From: Motacilla alba alba
Lineage: Eukaryota; Chordata; Aves; Passeriformes; Motacillidae
Length of the DNA: 64,000 bases
NCBI RefSeq assembly: GCF_015832195.1
Contig: NC_052034.1
Span: 5,171,501-5,235,500 of the forward strand
Direction of reading: 5' to 3'
Below the pieces are notes generated by a model. That model was not told the origin of the DNA, made no database searches, and worked only from the letters and a program-made list of their open reading frames with translations. A program made the position numbers and the translations under genes. Positions 32,959-45,144 of this stretch are shown piece by piece; position 1 is the first letter of the stretch, and every line of letters starts with the position of its first letter.

Positions 32959-34632
32959 CTAAGGGCTGGTTTTGTCAGGAGGAGACTGCATAAAAACTGG
33001 TTTAAAGGAGTTCCAAAAACATAAACGGTCCCTTTTGAATCAAAACCCAGGGACCAACAACAATCCAGAAATCCTAAAAACAATGACTCCATCTGCAGCC
33101 AAAGAAATTAAAGAGGTTTCAGACTCCAAATCCTTTTCTGACCAATTTGTAAGTGTAGAACACATCACTCACTGTGGCATTAGAGAGACAGCAGCAGGAT
33201 ATTGGAATTATTTCCAGTCCAAGCAAGAATTCAGCAAAATTGAGGAGAAATGGGGTTTACCATTTCTAAGGGAATTATTTTGCAAGCCCAAATGGAATTC
33301 CAGAAGAGGGGGATCTGAAGCCTGTGTCAGTTTGCTGTTCAGTGTTGGCAGTATTCAAGCTGTTCTATTAAAAAACCAACATTCTTATAGCCAAACTGAA
33401 TGGATATTATCCTCAAAAAGAGATCAGAAAACAAGTTTCACATCCAGTTGCCTGAGAAAACCCCTTTAAACACACAAGGAGAACTTCAGAACAGAAGAGC
33501 AACCAATAATTCTTTTTTCTAGAAGATTAAAGCATTTTTTTAACTCATTTTCCTGTGTGCTTTGGAAAGAGTCCCACTGTATTTGGTCAGTTCCAGTACA
33601 CAAAAATAATGTTTTTTTTTTTTTTGTGTAAAAGTCACCCTGCAACCACGTGTGCTTGGGCTTGGTAAACTTTGAAACATCCAAGCTGCAGGGTTTAAGG
33701 CTGTGGATGTTTAATTGTAAAGCAAAAAACAAAATTAAATAAAGAACACTGGCAAAACCAGAGCTGAGCCCCTTTGTGGAACCACTCCACAGCACATGCA
33801 GTGCTCATCTTTCAGATCTTCCTGAACTTTTCAGGCAGCTTTAAAGGTTTACACAATTCTTCACCTCTGCTGGGCCTGCCAAGAAGGGCCATGGGAGATG
33901 TAAATGTTTACCCAGGAGGGACAACACAGAGAGCAGGATCTTGCACAGGCCCAGCAATGGCTGCCAACGGCAGCTTCCAACCACACCTCAGTTTGCATTT
34001 TGGCTGGTAATAATTCTCTTTATGCATAATTAATCATATTTGTGTGGGGTTAAGGGGTCTGAGGTTTTGTTTTTGTTGTAAAAATAAGATAGCACCTCTG
34101 GAGATGATGCAGTTGGGAATCCACATGTTGGAAGAAACAGCCACTAAAGGGAATATTAAACAAATTTAGAGGACACTGAAAAAGTCTGTGCTGTTGTGGT
34201 CACTTGTAAGATGGAATAACCCCCAGATTTTTGTTTGAAATATCAGAGAAAATGCCCACAAAGCCAAATGCCTTCATGATCAAGTCAATCAGTGAAAATG
34301 GAGCTGCAGGGCCCTGAGCAGCTGGGCACCCAAACACCTCTGACAGCACAACTACCTTCATCCCTTAGGATAAACACACTTTTTACTTGTATCAGAAATT
34401 GCTCCTGCCCTTAAAACCTCAAAGACAAACTCTTGAAATCCTGATGTCATGGATGTTTTGACTCTGAACAGGAGATGGTTCCTCACAATGTAAACCAGGC
34501 ATGAGACTGGAGATTCAACTCTGTTTTTATCTCCAGGTGTTGCCTTCAGCTGAACATGAAACACCTTGAGCTGAACACAAACCAGAGCTGGAGAACAGCT
34601 TTGGGCTGGCAGCAGAAGAACCACTGTACTTC

Positions 34633-34845
34633 ACAGAATTCACAGAATCACTGGGGTGGAAGAGACCTTAAAGATCATGGAGTACAACCCAACCCAACAC
34701 CCCAACTAAACCCTGGCACCCAGTGCCACATCCAGGCTTTGTCAAACACACCCAGCATGGGGACTCCACCACCTCCCTGGACAGCCATTCCAGAACTTTA
34801 TCACCCTTTCTGTAAATAACTTTTTCCTAATATCCAACCTATTTG
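34633..34845 (-). mobile_element. CR1 LINE 3' fragment
   Basis: The plus strand reads CACAGAATCACTGGGGTGGA, AGAGACCTTAAAGATCATGG, CCACCACCTCCCTGGACAGCC and TTTTTCCTAATATCCAACCT. This is the reverse complement of a CR1 3' region, with the octamer end at the left. It is diverged and non-coding. Confidence 0.9.
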
Positions 34846-37800
34846 AACAGTGCTGGTGAAAACCAGAGCTCCTTCTCTGGAGTTCTGTAACTTCCTCCTC
34901 TGCATCTCTCCAGGACAGGGAGCACAACTCCATGAAGAAGTTAAAAGAACTTACTGGAGTGTGTATTCCAAGCATACAAATTTATTTAGTGGGAAGGATG
35001 TGCCAAAGAAAATCTGGTGTAATTCATGACAGATGGGAGAGGAAACCACTGTGCCAACCATAACACAACAAAGCAGCTTCTCCTGGGGGGGAGGCAGAGC
35101 TCTGCAGCTGGGAGCTGCTCTCTCCTCTTCTGCTGGGTTCCAGCAAACTGAAATTCACTTTTACACCATCTCACAGTAGTGGTAAGGACATATCACACAC
35201 TGCTCTGATGAGGAGTGAAGCACTTTTGTGTTTCACCCCACCAGCTCACACACAGCTTAATTATTTGCATTCCCTGCATAATTTGCAGATGAAAACTTCA
35301 TTTACTTCAGGATGTTGATTTCCTCTCTGTTCGGGATGTAGAACTGGTTAAAACTCCAGGGGGGAACACTAAGTAATTATGTATCTATAAGGAAGGAACT
35401 CTTGCAGCGATAAATGAACAGATCAGCAACAGAATTACCAGAAAAGCACAAGACATTCAGTGAAGGCAAAATCCCCTCCTTGGAGAGGTCACAGGCAGAG
35501 AACAGCACAACCCCGGCCAGAGCTTGCTCTCCCTGCTCTGCATTCCTTAACTGGGACAAGAGAAACTGTCAGAAAAGATAATATTGCCAGGCTTAACAGA
35601 GAACAGATCAACAAAAAGTTAATGGCTTTGTTAGTGAAAACATCAGAAAAATCTGTTGAACTCGTGGCTGGCCCAGTGCAGGTCCTGTCAGAGATGTTTT
35701 ATTTCCTAGCACAGCACTGGGAGAGCAGCACAAGAAGAGATGAAGCTCCCTGCATGCTCTGTGGGCTGCTCAAACAAAAGCAGAGATGGTAAATTACCAT
35801 CCCAGGTTGTTTCTTTTTATTTTTGTGCTGTGCTGCAGGAGCACAGAAACCAAACCTCAGCATTTTGGTGTCCTCCACAGGTAAGAGGCAGGTGAAAAAT
35901 CCAAATTTAGCAGAGCACTGCTTCCCTTGCATTACCTACGAGGAGATAGCATTTCTAATTTAAGCACTGTCCTTTAGCTAGAGAAAATCATCATTTTGTC
36001 TCCAGACTGAATAATAAAATTATATTTAAGCTGTACATATGGAAGCCACCAGCAGGGGACAGAAAAGGAGAAAAGAGGAATAAAGAACAGCACTGGAGTG
36101 CTCAGAAAGCTTAGGAAAATGAATATTTTGCAGCACACCAGCCATCTCTTTCCATTTTTCTCCAGTACCAGCCCTTGGTTTAGGAATTTTTACACTGCTG
36201 GTTCTCACTTCCATGATTGAGAGCAGCAGCTTTAAATGTTTGAGCATTATTTTCACTGTTAAGTGCAATTTGTGGTCTTTTCCAAGAAGGGACAGATTTT
36301 GCTCAGCTTTAGAAGTCTAAACTTTATCTGTTTTCAATGAATACAATTCAAGTTCTGTGTTCACTTTAAAGTCCCGGAGACCACAAACACAAACATAAAT
36401 ATAAGAGAGCTGCTTCCAAACACAAAATGAGCCAATAAATGGCTACAAACAAGATCCAGATATTCCTACTATGCACTGAAAAGCAATTCTGGCAAGGTTT
36501 GCTTTGGCCAGCTTCATCCATATTCAAGATATCCAGTACAAAACTCTGTGAAAGGCCATCCCAGGTGAAGAAGTTAAAAGAAAGCAAGAGCAAAAGAAGT
36601 GCTCCAGTGATTTACAAAGTCACCAGCTCAGGCAACACACTTAACTTGCCAAGTGCCAGCTCCAAAAGGCTGGAAAACCCAGATTTATTTGTTTTATCCA
36701 TTTAAATAAATGCTTTTTTTCCTGCAGCAGCAAGGAATAAACTAGCACAAGTTCCTGGAGGAGAAGGGAAACCCCACAAGAGCTGTCCCTGATGGGCCAA
36801 ACTCACACACCAGAGCCTGAAACAGTTTGAAATCTTTCTGTTCCACTATTTTTCAATAAATATTCTAAGTTTTGAAGATGAACCATCTGAACTCGCTTGC
36901 TTTTAGCATTCATTCAGAACACCTCCCTCATTTTATCTGTACAAACCACACATGCAAATGGAATTTTGGCAAAGAACAAGTGACTAGAAAAATATATACT
37001 GGGTACTATAATAAACAACAAAATTAAAATGCTGTCTGTCTGGGGCTGTAAGTAAAGCTATTAAACTAAAATAGCAGCCAAAATATTAATGAGTGTTCCA
37101 TATGTCTGCAATATTTAGATCAGCTTCAGTTTTTAACAGCTGCTCTTAGCACCAGAAAACAAACAAATTATCCTTCAAAGCAAACTTGGAAAAAGCCTCA
37201 GTAAACCCTCAGCCTTGGAAATCAGGTTTCCATTTCTTTACAGCTCCTCCTGGCTTTGTTTATTACCTGAATCCTCTCTTGTATTTTGAAATCAAATCCA
37301 TTTCAAGAAGAGAGAAACCCAGACAATTTTTACAGCTTGGCCTGAGCTTGCCCCACACAGATGGAGGCCTCAGAAAGGTCAGCAGGCTGTAAAAACTTCT
37401 GTCAATTTTAGCAGTGAGACACAACCAAGAAAATTTGCAATTTCTAGTACTGAACACTTGTTTTAACTGAGTGCAGAGAAGTTCATTTGTTTGTGAGCCT
37501 TTTGAACTAGGGAACTTTTAAATTGTAACCAAAAAGGGTGAGTTACTTTTTTCCAGGCTGAGCTATCAACTATGAATTTAAAAAATCAACCTGCCAGCCT
37601 GTAATACACTGATTAATGACAATTTTTCTAAAATGAAATAATGCAAGAGTGTTTAGGGACTTCAAAACCCCAATTCCTTTTTCATTCCTCTCTACCTCAT
37701 CAGTATTCCAGGCAGTTCATTCAGGATCAGAAGGCTGGTGGAAGACAGCCCTTTGAAATTGTTTAATTCAATTTTTTTCCCTGATTACTCTGCTGCAGCA

Positions 37801-38200
37801 GAAAAAGTCACCTTCTTTTAATAAACTATGTCCAAAAAGAACAGAAGCAGAGTTATTAATTCTATTTCCAACAATGGTAATGAGTTTTTCAGCGGATACC
37901 TCCAGGGATAAACAGCTCTAATAGCCCAACTACTCAAATTCCAACAACATTAAATTCAGACTCAAATCCTTAAGTTTAGGTTAATCAGCACCAGACCTTT
38001 CTCCATCTTTGGGTTGCTCTACAAAGAATTGGAAAATCAGACATTTTGATCATCGTGGGCTGTTTTCTATGGGTCATTTTTCAAACCCTGCTGAGTATTT
38101 GGGGTGTCATTTTGTGACAGAGCTTCTGCCAAGACTCATCTATAAAAAGCTGAGCTCGTCCATCAAGTTTGAAATCCAGACGAGAAAGCTTTTCCCACTG

Positions 38201-38696
38201 TTAATTCTGACTCAGACTAATTTTTGTATTACACATCTTGATTTGTGCCTGCTCTACAAACTTCACCTTTGCAGGAACAGCATTTACCCAATAAACACCT
38301 AACAGCAGACAGCCAAGAGCAGCAATATTAAGAAGAATAATGTCACTGGAAAGCAAATCTTTTGAGGGTATTTTATATTATATTCATATATATATTACAT
38401 TTCATATTATATTTAATAGTCATACATGCATTATATGAATATATGAATATATCAATATATTATATTAAGAATGTTTTATTGAATATAATATTTATATAAA
38501 TTATATAAATATATATTTTTATAATTTTAATATATTTATATTATGTAATATTTATATAATACTAATATATAATAATATTTTGTATTATATATTAAAATAC
38601 CAGCATTTACACAGCACAATTTCCCAAGGCAAATCCAAGCAGCAGCAGGCCCAAGGTTAAGTTTAGCACAAATTTTGGTTCAGAAGTGACATTACC
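38201..38696. repeat. Dispersed duplication, copy B with AT-rich insertion/expansion
   Basis: This is the second copy of the 32668-32958 block. Homology is split by about 230 bp of nearly pure A/T (about 38370-38600) where copy A has only TATTTTATATTATATTCCCATGAAAA-like sequence. It ends about 210 bp from TPST1 coding exon 2. Confidence 0.92.
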
Positions 38697-38909
38697 AGTT
38701 CCCCAACTTCCTGGGCAGCCCTCAGGAGGTTCAGCTCCACACACCAAGGAGCACAGCTCCAAAGAATTCCTTTGTATTCCCCCAAAGAAAACACTTTGTG
38801 AGAAAGCAAAAAGAGTCAGAAGCAGACTCCAAACCCCCAGAGCGAGCACACTCTGCTGCCCCAGAGCTCCAGTGCAGTCAGTCAGTAATTCAACCCACAA
38901 AAGCCTTAC

Positions 38910-39108
38910 CCTCCTCGTGTTTTCCACCACCTTCTGATCTGGCTTCCCGTAATTGGGGGGGTTGGCATAGGGGTCGTAGCCCAGTTTGGCCAGCATGGGG
39001 GCAATCACTGGCATGTCCTGCAGGACATCAGCTGGGATCTTCCCCACCCACTTGGACAGGGCTTCCACATTCACTGGCTTGATCACTTGGTCAGTGGATC
39101 TTTCAACC
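38910..39108 (-). CDS. TPST1: TPST1 coding exon 2
   Basis: The exon follows a CTTCCCCAG acceptor. Its first G completes Lys282, then [54 protein letters not shown] and [12 protein letters not shown] follow, ending AGGAGG before GTAAGG. The block is almost identical to mammalian TPST1 and forms the C-terminal part of the catalytic domain, including the dimer-proximal region. The phase fits both neighbours with no gap. Confidence 0.97.
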
Positions 39109-42100
39109 CTGGGGAAGGAGAAAAAGAAATTATATTTTCCATTATTAATTAATTAATTTTCATTTTCCATTATATGGTTTCCATTATTCTATTTCCGACC
39201 AATTCTTCTTCAATAGCATTAAGATCTTTAGCTTGTTTTGTTTGGGTTTTTTTGTTTTTCCTCCCATTTTTCTTCTTTCCCTCTCAAATTTCATGTTTTC
39301 TTCAGAGCTGATGGGAAGTGAGGTTCTAATGAGAATAATTTGCACAATATTTGCAGATGCTGTCAGGTTTAGGCTCTCGCACTGTGCTGGAACAATTTCT
39401 TTATTCCATAAAAGCAGCAGAGAAAGCCCAGGAACTGTTAAGTGAAAAGTAAACCCACATCCACATAGAAAGCTGTTTTCCCACTGGCACATTCCCACAT
39501 TTGCTGTTTAATTGTCTAGGATGTGTTAAAAGTTGTATTCTAAATTCCAACCCATGTCTTATTTCTTCTCACAACCATTCTGTGGTTCATTTTTTTTTTT
39601 TAAACTTGTTTAATAAAAGAGAGACCTGAGATGACAGAAAGCTACAAACTACAGAAGTATTTCCCATAACCATTCCTTGGATGGTTTGGTCTTTACACAG
39701 ATCTCAAAGGCAAGTGCACAATTAATGTCATATTTAGAAAATCATCCATTTCTTCTTCATTTAAGCACGAGTCCTAATGTAATTTATATTTCTGCTCTAC
39801 TTTCGTGGTGTGTTTTATTTTTCCAGGGAAGAAATCTGGCACTGCTTTTTCTTGATGATTGTAAGACACACAACTTCTTTACTGTGCTTATTCCTGGAAC
39901 AGAACTCGGGCTGAATAATTGAGAACTCCCTGAGTTTTTACTCTAAATAATTTAAAACTTTTTTTTTTTTTTTTTCCTGACCTCAGAAAGAGTTTGGACA
40001 TTATTGGATATATAAAAGGAATATTTCTGCCTGCCTCACAGCTGATGCTGAGCACACAGCAGTCACCAGAGTTCACCTTGCTCCTCTTTTTCACTCCTCA
40101 GCAGAGCTAAAATCCTCCCAGGCCAGAGGAAGGAAATCTCTCATCCAATGCTGGAGGGTCAGCAAGGTGAAATATTTAAAATACAATCAACAAAGAACAA
40201 ACCAGACAGGGAAATGCTCCTGAGGAAACTGCCTTGGCAAGCAGGGCCTTCAGATTGGTGTTTGATGGAAGCTGAAAAGGAGCTGGCAAACAAAAAAAAA
40301 CCTCTAAAAACCACCCAGCATTTTCAGCTTTATCCTCTTCAAGCATCAGCAGAGACTCAAAGCAAAGGCAGGGCCCCAGAAGGGGGTTTTGGGACCAGGA
40401 GTTATGATTAAATTTCAGCATTCTGAGGGCTGAAATTGGACTGAACTCCTAAGTCTGGATGGAAAATTAAAAAGTTTAGGCAATGTTTTTTGTGATCTTT
40501 CTAATTAGAAGATGAGCATCTGACTCCACATTAAATTAGCAAGAAAAGAGCTGCTAACAACTGAGATCCAGGAGTTCAAAGCACCACAAGAGGAGTCCAG
40601 AGGTGGATTGGGACACTCAGGAAAAAATTATCACGAGGTGTCTGAAAACAGTAAGATTTATGGTCCTTAGAGCCAGCCAAGCCTAAAACCTCCTCACCAA
40701 AACTGCAAACTGATTTGAGAATTTAAAATCAGGGTGATGCTGGGAGAACCAGGAAATGAGCCTGGCTAAGAGCTTGCTGGACCCCCCAAAAATGTGTGTT
40801 ACAGCTCAGTTTGAGCCTAAATTTGTCACAGGTGGATTCCCCGTGCTGATGTCGAATTTTAAATGTGTTTTGTCCCTCTGTCATTTTAATCTTTGCTAAC
40901 AACACCCTCAGCATGAAACATTTCCTGGTGATCGACTGCAGTTAGCTGCCCCCAAGCAGCTAAAAATCCACTGCTAAAATCCAACTGATGAAAAATCCAC
41001 TGCTCCACATTTGGTCTGGTTAAATCCTTCTCTGTGCTTTCAGTTAAGGTGGGAAGGAAAATAAAACAATTTGTGGGAAAGATTCCTCAGATAAAGAACT
41101 TATGAGGACTGTGAGGGAACTCAGACTGGGGGCAGGAGGAAAGAAAAATGTAAAAATCCAAATAGAAAAACAAGGGAACAGCAATTCTTGGGAAAATCAA
41201 TTATATGGCAGTGATTCCAGCTCTGGGAAGCACACAGGGCTAACCCCAAATCATTCTGCATCTGTACCAGAATCAAACGAGAGCTATGTACTAAATATAG
41301 GAAATTCTGAAGTAATTCTGCCTAGACAGCTATTTCCATAAAAAACCTAATAAAAACTGCTCTAGAGGGGTTGACATTTCTTTACATCAGTGGTCAGCAC
41401 AGCTGCTTGCACTTAGGCAAATGCCAGAGCTCAATTAACAATCCTGGTTAGAGCATGGAGTCCATAATGAATTCCTTCAACAGCCACGTTGGCAGGGACT
41501 TCAAACCAAGCAAATTCCCATTCCTGCAAATCCTGCACTGCACATCCCTGCAGCCCTTGCAGTGTGCCTGGATCAAAATCAAAATAAGGGGTGAGAAATA
41601 AATTCTGAACATTTATTCAGAGCAGGTAATAACACGGTTATAAAGATCTTTTAGTGACACTGTGATCTCGTTCTCAAAATGATTTTAAATATCTCAAGGT
41701 GACAAAAACTTCTCAGATTTCTTTTCAAAAAATACCTGCAACAATTAAAACATCTCCAGGCATCCTGGGCTGGACCTGAGGCAGCAGCACGAGTCTGAAG
41801 GGGATGCTGAGCCTGTCTGCAAGACCTGGAGGTCCTTCAGGTGAGTGAGAGATGACTAAAGCAGGGGCTCTGCTTGTTTCCAGAAGTTTTTACAAATGTC
41901 CCGGCTGGGAATGCCAAACCCAGCAGGTTTTCACTGGAACAAGAGAATCAAACTGGGAAATCTCAAGCTCTCCCTGCACAATTTCAACTGGAATCTCAAA
42001 CACACAACACGGGCGTTGAAGGTTTTGATATTCACTGGGTTTTCTGCAGCCCCTGAAAGCCTGAGCCACTGAAATCATGATCAAATCCTGCAACTGAAAA

Positions 42101-43912
42101 CCAAATTTCACCACCTACTGCAAGGGTATTGGATTAGATAAACCCACCCCAGACATAACACCCATTTCTCAGTCTTCTTCCACCATTGCCAGAGCCTCCT
42201 GAAATCAGAAATTGCTTCCCCAGATCATCTCCTGAGAGATAATCAAGGCATAAAGAACTCTGGGGCCAGACTGGACTGAGGGTCACAAGAACATGTCCAC
42301 ACTCTTGTCTTAAATGTGAAGGTTTTACTAAAAAAATAAACACGAGGCCCCATTTGGCTTTGCTCAAGCCATGTTCTTAATTTTTAGAAACAAATATTCT
42401 CAACTCCTCACACCCCATTCCAGCAGATTTAATAAGAAATATTAATAAGAATTCAGTAAAGTGGTTGAGTTTTACATTACAAAGGTCCATCAATTTTTAA
42501 AAACACCAATCTGGAAGCTGTGAGGCAGTAATATTTTACTAGAAATGGGATGATACAGTTATTTTTTTACAAGACACTTAAAGCTTGCCAACCACCAGAA
42601 AACAAAAAGTAAAAATAAGTGATCTCCACTCAGGTGCTGCTGAAGCAGCAACAAAGCCCAGAATTAGGGAGAAGTTCCCATGTGGATCAGGTTCCAGGCA
42701 AGTATCACAGGGCCCTGCTTCAGGTTAACATTTCCACTTTTTCAATCTGCTGCTGAGCAACACTGCCACAAAAAGGGATGAGATCCCTTCCTGATAACCT
42801 GGGAACAGTGGAGGCTGTTTCTTCAGTGGGAATGGTGATGTGAAACCTCCACAGTGCAAATATCTCATTGTTACCTGAGTTTAAAGTTCTCTTTGTAATC
42901 ACTGATAATAACTTTGTATTTATTAGAAAATCCACAGCAGTGTTCTTAAGCATTAAATGAAGGAAATCTCCCCATTTTTATTTCCCAAACTGGAGTCATA
43001 ATAACTAGAATTGCCCTGTGACAGTCTGTGTGTGCTTGCTGTGCAAGGTGTCTCTCACTCAGAAGCACGTGGCCAGTGCTGAACACCCCAAATGCAGGAG
43101 CTGAGTAATTGAACTGGGCAGGCCTTGCTGCTGGAATAGGGCTTCTTAGTCAGGATTTCAAAAATTAACCTGGTGGATTCAAAAACAGGAGGAGTGTCAA
43201 AATGTGACATTTTTCTCTCTCAGTGTAAAGATGAAACAGGTTCTGTATTTCAGCTGTTCAGCTGTGAACAGTGGCAAAGAAACCAGAGCAGTTCAACCAG
43301 AGAATAAATCAGATTATCTTTCAACAACACCCGTCTAGTTTTCCTAAGCAGAGCTGAATTTTGGATTCTGAAAGCAGCTGAATCAGGTGCACAGATGGCC
43401 CAACAGAACAGTGAAAGATCTGCTTACAACAAGGTTACTTTTCACCAAAATGCTCGTCATTTTGGGAGCACACGCCAGGAGAAAAGCTGCCAGCTCTGCT
43501 TTCTATTCTCTTGGAGCAGATTCTCCAGTTTCCTGGAAGAGGATGTTCTTGGCAAACTCGGCTCCAAGGCCATTCTTGCACTGACAACAATATTGTTGCT
43601 GAAATCAAACGGGTGATGTGACCAGGATGGGTGACACCAGTCCAGATAAAACAGCTCAGGTTTATTTAGGGGCACAGAGAAAAGCAAAGCTGCTATCAGA
43701 TACTCAAATTCAAATTAGCCTCGATCATTTAAAGTTACATTACACACATAACCAACCTGAGATTGCAAACTGTTAATTAGCAATGAGTTATTTTCAAGAT
43801 GCACCATAAATCAGCCGCCCAAGGGAGAAACTGAAATCAAGCTGGGATTTTTATATACAAAATGCACTATTTTAGAACAGCACAAGGTGGAGGAATGAAG
43901 GCTCATACTCAC
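39109..43912 (-). other. TPST1 intron between coding exons 1 and 2
   Basis: A 4.8-kb intron from the AA|GTGAGT donor to the TTCCCCAG acceptor. It is unremarkable, with a poly-T run near 39960 and no recognisable mobile element. Confidence 0.8.
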
Positions 43913-44757
43913 TTGGAAAGAGAAACCCCCCCCGCTTTTCCAATCATCTCCTCATGGTGCAGCACTGCCTGGTTCCAGGGGATGTGCAGGAACTTGAGCA
44001 GAGTCCTCATCCACCTCTCCGGGTGCAGCACCAGCTGTTCATAGTGCACCAGCATGCACCTCTGGAAGCCCACCTCCATGCACTGGTTGTACATGGTCTC
44101 TATGGCCCGGTTCCACTTGGTCAGGCAGTCCCTGTAGCTGTTCAGGTCAAAGCCAGCTATGGTGACCTTCCTGGAGATCATGGAGTGCACGGAGGCACGG
44201 CCATCCCGCACCATCAGCACGAACTTGGCGTTGGGGAAAATCCTGGCCAGGTAAGTTAAGGATTTCAAAGCGAAGGGATCCTTGTTGCACAGGTAGGGAG
44301 CGGGCTCGCCGTGCTTGACGATGATCTCCAGCAGGAAGGCCCTCATGGCCGAATCCAGCACCTCATCCGTCACCCCGGCCTCGTCCAGGCGGATTTTCTC
44401 CTTGCTGGACCTGGCCCACATCTGCTTGACGGCCAGGATCCTGGGGATCACCCTGGTCTCCTCCCCGCAGCGGACGTCGGGGTGCGCGTCCAGCATGGCG
44501 CGCATCAGCGTGGTGCCGCTGCGGGGCACGCCCCCGATGAAGATCAGCGGCGTGTCCTTGCTGTAGGGCAGGCTCCCGTTGGCACCGCCACCCGGGGCCG
44601 TTCCCGGCGTGGCCCCGGCGCCGTCGCCCCGCGGGGGCTGCCCGCGCTCCTCCATGCGGTGGTGGCACTCCATGGCGTGCTGGCCCAGGTAGAACACGGT
44701 CGCCGAGCTGATGGCCAGGCACGCCAGCAGCAGGTTCTGCTTCAGCTTCCCCACCAT
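43913..44757 (-). CDS. TPST1: TPST1 coding exon 1: membrane anchor and catalytic domain
   Basis: The exon codes for residues 1-281 plus two bases of codon 282. [10 protein letters not shown] is followed by a signal-anchor membrane helix at about residues 9-25, a short Gly/Pro-rich stem (about 40-64), then the sulfotransferase fold. The 5'-phosphosulfate loop [11 protein letters not shown] carries Arg79, CGEE carries the catalytic Glu100, and YLCNKDPF carries Lys159. The 3'-phosphate motif is [19 protein letters not shown]. The sequon NGS at Asn60 is kept, whereas the second site known in mammals (Asn262) reads NQA. The exon ends TCCAA before GTGAGT. The stem codons are strongly GC-rich. The ATG at 44755-44757 gives the conserved start. 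Confidence 0.98.
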
Positions 44758-44842
44758 CTTGGGAAGGATCAGAACACCTCCTACTCCAAAGTATCCTCTA
44801 GTTCACGTGCCATGGGGATCCCGATCCCAAATAAATTAAGGT
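44758..44842 (-). other. TPST1: TPST1 5' UTR part of the first coding exon, with a short upstream ORF
   Basis: The exon starts at 44842 after the acceptor TTTCTTCTCTCGCCAG. The 85-base leader contains an upstream ATG at 44813 with G at +4, reading ten codons ([10 protein letters not shown]) to TAG at 44781, 24 bases before the main ATG. Such a uORF could dampen translation of TPST1. The acceptor region is duplicated just upstream. Confidence 0.75.
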
Positions 44843-45144
44843 CTGGCGAGAGAAGAAAAAAAAAATTAGAACATTTTTTACAATAAATTACTTTTCCAAG
44901 AGATGACACAAGAAATTACTCTTGGAATTACTTTTCCAAGAGATGAGACAAGATTAAGTCTGAAACCTCAAAATAGCCATGGGGATCCCGATCCCAAATA
45001 AATTAAGGTCTGGTGACAGAAGAAAAAAAAATTAGAAAAATTTTTACAATAAATTACTTTTCCAAGAGATGACACAAGAAATTACTCTTGGAGTAACTTT
45101 TCCAAGAGGTGAGACAAGATTAAGTCTGAAACCCCAAAATAGCC
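44809..45144 (-). repeat. TPST1: 167-bp tandem duplication spanning the TPST1 splice acceptor
   Basis: Two copies, 44809-44976 and 44976-45144, share GCCATGGGGATCCCGATCCC, AAATAAATTAAGGTCTGG and AAATTACTTTTCCAAGAGAT in order, offset by 167 bp. Each contains a complete pyrimidine tract and CAG acceptor (AG at 44844-44843 and 45011-45010). The copies are over 90 percent alike by eye. Confidence 0.95.

Larger units (their letters stand above)
30925..38909 (-). other. TPST1 intron between coding exons 2 and 3
   Basis: An 8-kb intron from the GTAAGG donor to the TTTTTCCAG acceptor. Apart from the minisatellite, the duplication copies and the CR1 listed separately, I see no exon or gene. Poly-T runs occur near 31165 and 33610. 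Confidence 0.8.

Noticed and set aside
44311..44886. Plus-strand 191-codon frame
   Set aside because: Exact antisense of the TPST1 catalytic exon, produced by its GC-rich third positions.
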